Part shown: positions 39,659 to 47,819 of the stretch, one piece after another | Position numbering within the stretch: position 1 is the stretch's first letter | Layout: each line of letters starts with the position of its first letter | NCBI GenBank assembly: GCA_021298815.1 | Contig: JAJTHE010000004.1 | Coordinates: 1 to 64,000 of the forward strand | Reading direction: 5' to 3' | Length of the DNA: 64,000 nucleotides | Origin: Betaproteobacteria bacterium | GTDB taxonomy: Bacteria > Pseudomonadota > Gammaproteobacteria > Burkholderiales > CAIKXV01 | Made by a program: the position numbers and the translations under genes | Notes under the pieces: model-generated | The model's input: only the letters and a program-made list of their open reading frames with translations | The model's database searches: none | What the model was told of the DNA's origin: nothing

Positions 39659-39859
39659 CTAGGCAACGGCCGTGCCCGCCCGTGGAGGGCCAGCGGGCGT
39701 GCGATCCGGGTATCCCGGCGGCGAAGCGGTTTCGTCCTCCCAGCGCGCGAGCGCGACCTCGTCCAGCGCGCGCTGTACCTGCCGTTCGCGCCTTGCCGCG
39801 TTGGCGAGCAGTACCGCCCCTGCAGCGGCCACGACCAGTCCGATCACCATCCTGTTCAT
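39659..39859 (-). CDS. Small single-pass membrane protein of the yqjDE-like unit
   Basis: 66 residues, MNRMVIGLVVAAAGAVLLAN followed by a charged helix (RRERQVQRALDEVALARWED) and a Pro/Gly-rich tail. No family recognised; it is the first gene of the minus-strand group that continues with the DUF883 and YqjE-like genes. GGGAG just upstream supports ATG 39859 over an in-frame start at 39901. Confidence 0.6.
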   Translation of the reverse strand: MNRMVIGLVVAAAGAVLLANAARRERQVQRALDEVALARWEDETASPPGYPDRTPAGPPRAGTAVA

Positions 39860-39991
39860 CGATTGCTCCCGGCGCCCGGCGGCGCGTTGCGATGCCTCCA
39901 TTGCGCATCACTCGTGCCCAGCACACCTTCCGCCGCGCAGGATGAGCAGCAGAGCGCAAGGCAGGTGCGACGCAGGGCCGGCAGCGGGCGA

Positions 39992-39997
39992 TACACT
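39992..39997 (+). promoter_or_regulatory. -10-like TACACT six bases before the SH3-like gene
   Basis: TACACT (39992-39997) is followed by CCGGCA and then the ATG at 40004, so transcription would begin about at the start codon. The arrangement mirrors the one at 31176. No clear -35 hexamer. Confidence 0.3.
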
Positions 39998-40003
39998 CCG
40001 GCA

Positions 40004-40810
40004 ATGCCAGCCACGCGCTCGAACCCCACTTCATCCAGGCCCGGATGCGCGCCCGGGCTCGCCGGGTTCCTGTGCTGGCTGCCTGTGGCCGCGGCACCCC
40101 TGCTCGGCGCGCTGTTCGTCCTCGCCCCGGCGCAGCCCGCACAGGCCCACCCGCTCGATCGCGCCGCGGGCATCATCGGCGCCCTGCCCCTGCCCGAGGT
40201 CTTCGGACCGGGTGCCTGTGCGCCGTTCGTCGCGAAGGAACTCCTGGTGCACCGGCAGCCCGATCGCATCGAACGCAGCCGGCAGCACATCCACCCGGCC
40301 CGCCCGTCCGCTGCCAAGGCCGGGGGCGAGTGCATGCCGGTCACGGCGCTGGTATCGCCGGCGGGAAGCCGCAAGGGCAGCGAACTGCCGACCATCGAGC
40401 TCAGCTACGAGCAGCCGGCGGCGATCGTCCTCGAACGGCGGCCTCGCTGGTACCGGATCGCGCTGGCAGACGGCAGCGGCTGGGTGAACATCGACGATAC
40501 CCGGCGCTTCATCCCGCTGACCCGACTGCTGTCGAGCAAGATGACCTACCTGCGGGGAGGCACGCCGGTGCCGCTGGCCGCGCAGCCCGGCCAGGCACCC
40601 GGCAGGGACGCCAGGCCGCTGGATGGCGACATCGCGGCACGGGTGGTGTCCACCCGCAGGCTGGACGGAGTGCTCTGGCTGCAGGTCGATACCCGGGGCG
40701 CGGACGTCTGCGAGGCGCGGCCGCCCGTGTCGCTGTCCGGGTGGATCCCCATGCTGGACCCGGCGCGCGGGGGCGTGCCCTCGGTCTGGTTCTGGTCGCG
40801 CGGCTGCTGA
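40004..40810 (+). CDS. Exported protein with bacterial SH3-like region
   Basis: 268 residues. A signal-like hydrophobic segment (LAGFLCWLPVAAAPLLGALFVLAPAQPAQAH, about 20-50) precedes a periplasmic domain. RPRWYRIALADGSGWVNIDDT near 147 is an SH3b-type strand pattern. A second copy (VVSTRRLDGVLWLQVDT...LSGWIPMLD) follows near 212, so two SH3-like units are likely. Four or more Cys in the mature part (ACAPF, GECMP, DVCEA, terminal RGC) could form disulfides. Binding to cell-wall material is the family guess. No Shine-Dalgarno; see the -10-like element right upstream. Confidence 0.7.
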   Translation: MPATRSNPTSSRPGCAPGLAGFLCWLPVAAAPLLGALFVLAPAQPAQAHPLDRAAGIIGALPLPEVFGPGACAPFVAKELLVHRQPDRIERSRQHIHPARPSAAKAGGECMPVTALVSPAGSRKGSELPTIELSYEQPAAIVLERRPRWYRIALADGSGWVNIDDTRRFIPLTRLLSSKMTYLRGGTPVPLAAQPGQAPGRDARPLDGDIAARVVSTRRLDGVLWLQVDTRGADVCEARPPVSLSGWIPMLDPARGGVPSVWFWSRGC

Positions 40811-40862
40811 GCAGCACCTGCGCCCGGCGCCGGCGCGCGCACCAGGGCTGCCCTCGCCTTGC

Positions 40863-41789
40863 CTACTTCGCCGGCGCGCGCAGCAGCTCCGGCATCAGCT
40901 GTTCGCGCACGAACGCTTCGCCAAGCTCTTCGACCCGGTCGGCACCGATGCGCTCGAGCACGGCGTCGGCGCTGCCGGCGAGCTTCCATTCCTTGTACTC
41001 GTCGACCAGCGACAGCCCCATCGCCTCGCCGAGCAGCGACACGTAGTTCACCACCTTGAACGGCTCCGTGGCCTCGAGGCCGCAGAGCACGCGCTGGCAG
41101 GAGTGGAACACGGTGGCGACGGTGTCGGCCCCTGCCTCGCGGGCCAGGTCGCAGACGCCGCGGGTGACGTCCTTCAGCGCGGCGGGCACGGACACGAGCG
41201 CGGAGCACATGTGCCCCGGAACGGACACGTCGCTGTCGACCAGTTCAAGGCCCGGGATCAGGCGCAGCAGGTCCTCGACCAGCGGATTGACATCGACCTC
41301 GCGGAAGCCGAAGTGCCGATGCAGCACCACCCGGCGCTCGACCCGATGCACGAGCCGCTCGCGCAGGCGTTCGCGCTGCGCGTGCACCACCTGGGTGAAG
41401 TGCGACATCGGGAACTGCGGATCGGTGTACTCGCCCATGAACTGGTTCATGTGGCGATGGCAGGAGGGGCACCAGGTGACTACCTTCGCCGCGGCCAGTG
41501 GCTCGGCCGGTGCCGGTGCGCCGCTCGCCGCGGCGCCGGTGCCGTCTGCCGGCGGCGGCCCACCCTCGGCCAGCCGTATCGCGAGGTCGTTGAACTTGCC
41601 GACGGTGCGCTTCGCCATGCCGTCTGCAGCCCGCAGGTTGGCGTCCTTCGACGTGCCGCAGCAGTAGCTCGGCCCGCCCACCGGCGCCACCTCGAGGCCG
41701 ATCGCGCGCAGGATCTCGATCGAGCTGTGGATGATGTCGCCATGGCGCACGACGTTGCATCCATACCAGAAGACGACCTTCTCGCTCAT
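40863..41789 (-). CDS. HdrB-like CCG-domain heterodisulfide reductase-related protein
   Basis: 308 residues. The first CCG unit has Cys in VFWYGCN, the CC pair in PSYCCGTSKD and CPSC in TWCPSCHRHM, as in HdrB noncubane-cluster sites. It is broken by an Ala/Pro/Gly-rich insertion (about 78-98). The second unit is degenerate: GHMCSALVS and FHSCQRVLCGLE replace the CC and CxxC signatures. It probably binds an Fe-S cluster and works with the HdrC-like protein, whose stop overlaps its start by four bases, in thiol/disulfide or electron transfer. Substrate unknown. Confidence 0.85.
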   Translation of the reverse strand: MSEKVVFWYGCNVVRHGDIIHSSIEILRAIGLEVAPVGGPSYCCGTSKDANLRAADGMAKRTVGKFNDLAIRLAEGGPPPADGTGAAASGAPAPAEPLAAAKVVTWCPSCHRHMNQFMGEYTDPQFPMSHFTQVVHAQRERLRERLVHRVERRVVLHRHFGFREVDVNPLVEDLLRLIPGLELVDSDVSVPGHMCSALVSVPAALKDVTRGVCDLAREAGADTVATVFHSCQRVLCGLEATEPFKVVNYVSLLGEAMGLSLVDEYKEWKLAGSADAVLERIGADRVEELGEAFVREQLMPELLRAPAK

Positions 41790-42226
41790 GATGCGCTGCG
41801 CTCCCCTGGACTGGCGCGATGCCACTGTTCGATCTCGTCGGGCGTGAGCTGGGTCGCGGCGAACGCCTCGATCTTGCGGAAGAAGAGCGGGTCTTCGGTG
41901 GAGCTCATCTGTGCCTCGCCACCCAGCGAACCCAGCGCCCCCATGCGCGCCGCGCGCAGCATCAGCATGGCATTGATGCCCTCGGGGCAGGCATCGATGC
42001 AGGTCGCCGACTGGGTACAGACCTTCACCCAAGCGACCGCTTCGGTCGAGCCCGGTGCCCCCTGCAGCAGCGGCAGCAGCCCTTCCACCACGGCCGGCGG
42101 CGATGCCCCGTCGAGCTCGCGGGCATACGGAGTCATCGGGCAGGCATCGTAGCACCGGCCGCATCGCGTGCAGCGGTCGAGGGTGTCGGCGACGAAGCGG
42201 TCGAGGTAGGCACGCAGAGAATCCAT
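41786..42226 (-). CDS. HdrC-like 4Fe-4S protein
   Basis: 146 residues with two ferredoxin-type cluster motifs: CTRCGRCYDACP near residue 19 and VCTQSATCIDACPEG near 69, where the first two Cys are spaced by five residues instead of two. The rest is helical. Pairs with the HdrB-like protein encoded directly downstream (ATGA overlap), the usual HdrBC arrangement for delivering electrons between Fe-S sites. Start MDSLRAYL at 42226; upstream sequence has no Shine-Dalgarno. Confidence 0.85.
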   Translation of the reverse strand: MDSLRAYLDRFVADTLDRCTRCGRCYDACPMTPYARELDGASPPAVVEGLLPLLQGAPGSTEAVAWVKVCTQSATCIDACPEGINAMLMLRAARMGALGSLGGEAQMSSTEDPLFFRKIEAFAATQLTPDEIEQWHRASPGERSAS

Positions 42227-42268
42227 GCCCTATGCTGCCACGCGCGCGGGCGCGCTGCCAGCCTGCCG

Positions 42269-43267
42269 TCACGCAGGGTCGGAATCCTGCGGCCTGTCGC
42301 AGGCGCTGTGCGTCGAGACCATCTCGAGCGTGCGGCTGCCGCCCTTGCCGGTGACCAGGGTATCCACCACCGACAGCCGGCGGCCGGCCCGGCCCACCTT
42401 CGCCACCGCCTTGAGCGAGCGTCCCTCGCCCGGGCTCAGGTACCACGCCGAGGCCTCGACCAGCCGGTGCCCCGCGGGCGCGGCTGCGCAGGCGGTGCGC
42501 GCCGCGAGCGCGAAGGTGACGCCACCCTGCGCATGGCCGACGCGGTTTCCCGAGTGCAGTCCCATCGGCATCCGGCAGTGCGCGCGCCCGGCGCCATCCT
42601 GCACGGGGAACTGTGCGAACAGGTGGTCGGCGAACGACGTGCGCCCATCGGCACGCGCGACCACTTCGTTCACCCGCTTCCACACCGCCCGCTCGCGCGC
42701 ATCCAGGTCGCGCACCGCGATCGCGTCGCCGGGCGGCATGCCGCCCGGCTGCCAGGGCAGCGGTGCCAGCGTCACCCCGGGTGGCGGCGGCAGTTCCATG
42801 AACGTGCCCGAGGCGATGCAGGCGACCCGGCCTGCGGCGGTCAGGCGGCAGTGCGCGATCCCCTGGCGCGTGAGCGCGCCCTCGACCCAGCCTTCGCAGT
42901 GCGCCACGGCTTCCAGCCGGCCGCGCAACGGCACGCCGGTGAACGCGATGTGCAGGCTGATGGTGCCCAGGCGCATGCCGGCCTCCATCGACAGCCGGGC
43001 ACGGATCGCGTTGGCCAGCGCCATGTCGACCAGCGTCGTCACCATGTTCAGATTGGCCTCCCCGCCGGCATCGGTGTTGTGCTCCGCCGTCTCGATCGAG
43101 AGGCAGGCGCGCGCGGGCGAAACTTCGTCCCAGGCCGTGCCCATGAAGTGGCCGACGAAATGCAGGCCGGGCGTGCGGTTGTCCGCGAGCGCCTGCAGCA
43201 CGCGGCGGCGGATGGCTGCACGACGGGCGTCCGGGATGCCTGCAGCCGATGGGATGGGATTCGTCAT
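42269..43267 (-). CDS. Acyl-CoA thioesterase-like double-hotdog protein
   Basis: 332 residues made of two hotdog units of the PaaI/thioesterase type. The first has HFVGHFMGTAWDEVSPARACLSI, the active-site-region segment NLNMVTTLVDMALANAIRA and ISLHIAFTGV. The second has HCRMPMGLHSGNRVGHAQGGVTFALAARTA and LVEASAWYLSPGEGRSLKAVAKV. The thioester would be acyl-CoA of unknown chain. It follows the DUF2520 gene by 31 bases and precedes the HdrC-like gene by 42, all on the minus strand. Confidence 0.8.
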   Translation of the reverse strand: MTNPIPSAAGIPDARRAAIRRRVLQALADNRTPGLHFVGHFMGTAWDEVSPARACLSIETAEHNTDAGGEANLNMVTTLVDMALANAIRARLSMEAGMRLGTISLHIAFTGVPLRGRLEAVAHCEGWVEGALTRQGIAHCRLTAAGRVACIASGTFMELPPPPGVTLAPLPWQPGGMPPGDAIAVRDLDARERAVWKRVNEVVARADGRTSFADHLFAQFPVQDGAGRAHCRMPMGLHSGNRVGHAQGGVTFALAARTACAAAPAGHRLVEASAWYLSPGEGRSLKAVAKVGRAGRRLSVVDTLVTGKGGSRTLEMVSTHSACDRPQDSDPA

Positions 43268-43298
43268 GGCATGTACCTGGATGGCGTGGTGCGCGGCC

Positions 43299-44225
43299 TC
43301 AGCCGGCGGGCGAGCGCATCGCGGCACGCGTGGCCTCGAGCCGGGCGGCATCGACGCGGCCGAGGGACTCGACGATGTCGACAGCGACGCTGCCGAGCCG
43401 GGCGTAGAGTTCGGCGACCGCGGGATCCCAGCCGCCCATGGCAGCCAGGTGGCCGGCGACCGTGCCGGCGTCGCCGCGCGAGATCGGACCGGCCAGCGCC
43501 GGCGCGATGCCCTGCCGGAACACCGCGTCGAGCGTCTCGCGCGCGATCGGCTCGAACATCTCGAGCGCGACCGCGCGCGGGATGCCGGCCTTCTGCTCGC
43601 AGCGCAGCGCGAGTTCCATCAGCACCGGGATGAAGTTGCAGGCGAACGCGCCGCCACCGTGGTAGATCGCCTTGTAACGCGGGTCGATGTCGAACAGCCG
43701 GGCACCGAGCCGCTCGAAGGCAGGCTTCAGTTGCGCGAGCGCCGCCCCTTCGCCTTCGCAGCCACACCAGGTGCCAGCGAAGGTCGCCACCGCAGCCTGC
43801 GGGTCGCTGAAGTTCTTCACCGGATGGATGCTGGCGACCCGCGCACCGGCATCGCCGCAGGGCGCGAGCGCGGACGATGCCGTGGCGCCGCTCAGGTGGA
43901 ACACGAGGTCGCCCGCGCGCAGGCGCCCGCTCGCGGCGAGCGCCGCGGCCGTGGGCGCGATCGCGTCATCGCCGGTGGCGACCAGCCACCAGTCGGCCGG
44001 CATCATCGACGCGGCGTCCGCCGAGGGCAGGCCGGCACCGATGAAGGCTGCCGCCTGCGCCGCGCTATCGAGGCTACGATTGGCGATGCCGCCGAGCGTG
44101 CAGCATCCGTGCGAGCGCAGCAGCCGGGCGATCGTGCGCCCCGCCTTGCCGCCGCCGAGCACGTTCATCACCGCCGGGACGGCGGGGACGGTGGCGGGCG
44201 CGTCGGCGGCTTCGGTCGCGGTCAT
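43299..44225 (-). CDS. DUF2520 Rossmann-fold protein
   Basis: 308 residues. The N-terminal NAD(P)-binding Rossmann motif is LGGGKAGRTIARLLRS near residue 23, followed by SLDSAAQAAAFIG and WWLVATGDDAI. The C-terminal DUF2520 helical domain carries HLSGATASSAL, SIHPVKNFSDP, YKAIYHGGGAFACNF and SRGDAGTVAGHL. The layout resembles pyrroline-5-carboxylate or ketopantoate reductases, but no substrate is known. ATG 44225 (MTATEAAD). It lies 24 bases downstream of the AddA-like gene, same direction. Confidence 0.88.
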   Translation of the reverse strand: MTATEAADAPATVPAVPAVMNVLGGGKAGRTIARLLRSHGCCTLGGIANRSLDSAAQAAAFIGAGLPSADAASMMPADWWLVATGDDAIAPTAAALAASGRLRAGDLVFHLSGATASSALAPCGDAGARVASIHPVKNFSDPQAAVATFAGTWCGCEGEGAALAQLKPAFERLGARLFDIDPRYKAIYHGGGAFACNFIPVLMELALRCEQKAGIPRAVALEMFEPIARETLDAVFRQGIAPALAGPISRGDAGTVAGHLAAMGGWDPAVAELYARLGSVAVDIVESLGRVDAARLEATRAAMRSPAG

Positions 44226-44249
44226 GGTCGGCTCCGGTCGGGCCGCGGA

Positions 44250-47200
44250 TTATACGGGAGGGACCCGGCGCACCAGGGAGCCGTCCCCGAGCACCAGCGC
44301 AGCCGCCACGGACTTGCCGGGATGCAGCACCGCCATGGCGTCGGCATAGGCACCGACCTGCGCCAGGTAGGCATCCAGCCATGGTGCCATCGCGGCAGGA
44401 TCGCCGGTCTTGTAGTCGATCACCCACACCTCGTGCTCGAACTCGACCAGGCGGTCCACCCGGCGCAGCGCACCGGATGCGTCGAGGTAGGCGACCTCGT
44501 TGCGCGCTCGAAGGTAGCGGGACGGATCGAAGAAGCGCGCGAGGTCTGGACTCGACAGCACGCGCATCGCCTGCTGCCAGAGGCGATCGAACGGCACGGG
44601 ACCGACGCCGAGTTCCTCGCGCAGTCGCGCGCGGCCGGCCTCGTCGAGGCGCGCGAGCCGCGCCGGCATCGTGCCTTCGGGCGGCAGCGCGAGGCCGGCG
44701 GGCAGGGGTCCGCACAGCGCAGCAGACTCGGTCAGGCGTTCCATCAGCGCATGGAACTGCTCGCCGTAGCGCACGCCGGCACGGTTGATCGCCGGCAGCG
44801 CGGCGGCAGCCACGCCCGGCAGCGTACCGGGCGCGGCATCTGGCGCAACCACCGGCCGGTTCAGGCGCGGATCGGGCGCAGGTGCGTCGGCGGGGTCGAG
44901 CGCCAGCCAGTGGCCGCCGCCCGCGGGCCCCGGGCCGGCACCGGCCGTCGCCACCCGCGCGGCGGCATCCGCCAGCGGCAAGGCCGTGCCGTGCAGCAGC
45001 CGGCCGCCGGGGTCTTCCGCCTCCCCGCGCAGGCGCAGCACCGCCTTGCGCAACTGCGAGTACCACGCGTTGTCGCCGCCCTTGCGCCAATGCCCGCTGA
45101 CCACCAGCACCTGCCTGGCCCGGGTCGCCGCGACGTACAGCAGGTTGAGTTCCTCGCGCGCGGCATGTCCGCGCATGCGTTCGAACACCTCGCGCTGCGC
45201 GGCGCACAGCGCGGACTCGCGCGTCCAGAAGGAGAAATGCGACGGCACCGGCGCCTGCGCCGGCCACTCGACCAGCGACTGGTAGCCGCGCTGCGGCGGG
45301 CTCGCCGATGCGGTATCGAGCAGCCAGACGATCGGTGCCTCGAGGCCCTTCGCGCCGTGTATCGTCATGAAGCGAACCGCGTCGCCGGCATCCCCCGGAT
45401 CGGGTTCGTCCAGCGCCTCCTGCGCGGGGACCTCGGCGAGGTCGCCCAGTTCATCGACGAACCGGGCGAGCGTCGGGAAGCGACCGGCGTCGGCCGCCAG
45501 CGCGTGTTCCAGCAGCGCCAGCAGGTTCGCTTCGACCGCAGGGGCGGCGCTCGGCACCGCGCTCGCCCGGTAGCGCGCGGTCACGTCGGCGTCGAAGTAG
45601 ATCGCATCGAGCAGGTCGTGCACCGGGCGCGTGCCGGCGAGGCCGAACCAGCGCGCAAGCAGGGTGGCCGCGCGACGGACTGCGGCCGGCGCATCCTGCA
45701 CCGCCGCTCGCTCGCACAGGCGCCGGTACAGCGCCTGCGGCCCGCATGGCGACAGGCTGCCATCCGCGCCCGGAACCGCCGCCCAGGTAACGACGTCCGA
45801 CAGGTCCGCATCGGAAAGCGAGAACACCGGCGAGCGCAGCGCCTGCGCCAGGGCGAGTCCGTCCTGCGGTGCCACCAGGAAACGCAGCAGCGCGACGATG
45901 TCGCGCGCTTCCAGCGTGTCGAGCAACCCGCCCTGGCGCGAGCTCGTGCAGGGGATGCCGGCTTCGCGCAACGCCTGCTCGTACAGGTCGAGCCGGCCTC
46001 GGGTGCGCACCAGCACCAGCATGTCGCTCCAGCGCGCAGGCCGCAGCTTGCCGTCATCGCCCTGCACCGCATGGCCGTGCCAGCGCTGCAGCCCGTCGAC
46101 CAGCAGCGCGGCTTCCTGCGCGACCCGCAGGTCTTCCTCGACCTCGCGCGCGCCATCCAGCGGATCGCGCAGCGAGACCGCCGCACCAGCGGCAGCGGCG
46201 TCCGCGCCATCGTCGGCCTTGCCGGTACCGGCCCGCCCGGGCTTGCCGATCATCGGCAGAACCTCGACGCAACCCGGCTTCGCGCGGTCGAAGGCCTCGT
46301 GCGTGCGGAAGCCGGTGAAAACCGGATGGCCTTCGTACAGCGCGTTGACCAGGTCGATCACCGCGCCACTGCAACGCCTGGAACGGTCCTGCTCCAGCAC
46401 GCATGCCTCGAAATGCTCCACGAGGAAATCGCGCGCGGCGTCGAACAGCCTGGCCTCGGCGCCGCGGAACCGGTAGATCGACTGCTTCGGATCGCCGACC
46501 AGGAACACGGTGGGCCTCTCGCCCGCGGCCTGGGCCGCGTCGAGCCATGCGCGCAGCGCCATCCACTGAAGGGGATTGGTGTCCTGGAACTCGTCCAGCA
46601 GCAGGTGCCGGTAGCGCGCGTCGAGCTTCGCGTGCAGGAACGCTGCATGGTCGTCGTCGGTGAGCAGCCGGCACGCCTGCTGCTCCAGGTCGGCGAAGTC
46701 GAGCGCCTGCCGCTGCTGCTTGACGGCATCGAACTCGCGCAGCAGCGCCACCGCGCAGGTGAAGGCGGCGACGTTGAAGTGGTAGGACCGCTGCTCGCGC
46801 AGCAGCGCGTCCACCGCATCGAGGCGCGCGGTGATGCCCGAGAACAGGTCGACGAACATCGCGTCGCCCTCGGCACCGAGGCGCCTGGTGCGCACCTTCG
46901 TCGACTTCACCACGATCGGCGTGCCGGCCTTCGTGTAGAGCAGGCTGCGCACGGTGGCATGCCAGCGCTCGGGCGCCTCGAACTGCTCGGCGAGCGCGAG
47001 GCCGTCGGCCCGATCGAGGTCGGCCTTCGTGTCGTTGTTCCGTTGCAGCAGTTCCCGGAAGGTCTTGAGGTCGCGCAGCAGCGCCGCGTCAGTGCGCAGC
47101 GGCCGCAGCAGGTCGGACGACGGATCGTCGCGCAGCGGCGGCAGCAGCGATGCGCGGAGCTGCGCCAGCCTGTGCGCCAGCGGATCCGATTCGCCCTGCG

Positions 47201-47819
47201 ACATCGCCCACCATGACGCACGGTTGCCGATGAAGGACCGCAGCAGCGCCAGGGTCGAGTCCAGCCCGCAGGTCCCGAACAGGTGGTCGAGCGCCTCGGC
47301 CAGCGGCGCCGAGCGTGCCGCGCGCGCGCCGAAACGCTGCATCGCCTCGGCCACCAGCGGCGCGTTCTCCTCGGTGAGCGTCTGCCCCGACAACGGTCCG
47401 GCCTCGAGCGGGGCTCGCTGCACGAGTTGCAGGAACCAGCCATGGAAGGTCGCGACGGTGAGCGGCGGTTGTGCGGTGAGCACCTGCTCGAACAGGCAGC
47501 GCGCGCGTTCGCGCAGTGCGGCGAGCGCTTCGGCATCCGCCGGCAGCGACACTGACCGCTCGACGAGCAGGCGATCCAGCGCCGCGTCGTCGGCCATCGC
47601 CGCTTCCTGCAGCAGGCGGTCCAGCCGGGCCGTCATCTCCTGCGCCGCCTTGCGCGTGAAGGTGATGGCCAGGACCGACGGCGGCGGCGCGCCGTCGAGG
47701 AGCAGCCGGAAGATGCGCGACACCAGCAGCCAGGTCTTGCCGCTGCCTGCACAGGCCGACACCACCACCGACTGCCGGGGATCGAGCGACACGTCGACCA
47801 GCGCCTGCTGGGCGGTCAT
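44250..47819 (-). CDS. AddA/RecB-like UvrD helicase-nuclease
   Basis: 1189 residues. Superfamily 1 helicase motifs in order: motif I ACAGSGKTWLL (residues 22-32), Ia ITFTRKAAQEM, Ic TFHGWFLQLV, II LLLDEFQDTNPLQW near 395, III VFLVGDPKQSIYRFRGAE, V FMTIHGAKGLEAPIVWLLD and VI YVAATRARQVLVV. The C-terminal PD-(D/E)xK nuclease has EVWVIDYKTGDP. With the AddB-like protein it should process double-strand breaks for RecA loading, an AddAB-type complex. ATG 47819 overlaps the addB-like stop (ATGA), so the two are coupled. Confidence 0.92.
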   Translation of the reverse strand: MTAQQALVDVSLDPRQSVVVSACAGSGKTWLLVSRIFRLLLDGAPPPSVLAITFTRKAAQEMTARLDRLLQEAAMADDAALDRLLVERSVSLPADAEALAALRERARCLFEQVLTAQPPLTVATFHGWFLQLVQRAPLEAGPLSGQTLTEENAPLVAEAMQRFGARAARSAPLAEALDHLFGTCGLDSTLALLRSFIGNRASWWAMSQGESDPLAHRLAQLRASLLPPLRDDPSSDLLRPLRTDAALLRDLKTFRELLQRNNDTKADLDRADGLALAEQFEAPERWHATVRSLLYTKAGTPIVVKSTKVRTRRLGAEGDAMFVDLFSGITARLDAVDALLREQRSYHFNVAAFTCAVALLREFDAVKQQRQALDFADLEQQACRLLTDDDHAAFLHAKLDARYRHLLLDEFQDTNPLQWMALRAWLDAAQAAGERPTVFLVGDPKQSIYRFRGAEARLFDAARDFLVEHFEACVLEQDRSRRCSGAVIDLVNALYEGHPVFTGFRTHEAFDRAKPGCVEVLPMIGKPGRAGTGKADDGADAAAAGAAVSLRDPLDGAREVEEDLRVAQEAALLVDGLQRWHGHAVQGDDGKLRPARWSDMLVLVRTRGRLDLYEQALREAGIPCTSSRQGGLLDTLEARDIVALLRFLVAPQDGLALAQALRSPVFSLSDADLSDVVTWAAVPGADGSLSPCGPQALYRRLCERAAVQDAPAAVRRAATLLARWFGLAGTRPVHDLLDAIYFDADVTARYRASAVPSAAPAVEANLLALLEHALAADAGRFPTLARFVDELGDLAEVPAQEALDEPDPGDAGDAVRFMTIHGAKGLEAPIVWLLDTASASPPQRGYQSLVEWPAQAPVPSHFSFWTRESALCAAQREVFERMRGHAAREELNLLYVAATRARQVLVVSGHWRKGGDNAWYSQLRKAVLRLRGEAEDPGGRLLHGTALPLADAAARVATAGAGPGPAGGGHWLALDPADAPAPDPRLNRPVVAPDAAPGTLPGVAAAALPAINRAGVRYGEQFHALMERLTESAALCGPLPAGLALPPEGTMPARLARLDEAGRARLREELGVGPVPFDRLWQQAMRVLSSPDLARFFDPSRYLRARNEVAYLDASGALRRVDRLVEFEHEVWVIDYKTGDPAAMAPWLDAYLAQVGAYADAMAVLHPGKSVAAALVLGDGSLVRRVPPV

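Noticed and set aside
42225-47216. A 1663-codon open frame on the plus strand across the thioesterase, DUF2520 and AddA-like genes
   Set aside because: It is antisense to clearly conserved genes, is Arg/Ala/Gly/His-rich and has no recognisable domain. Long shadow frames are common at this GC content.
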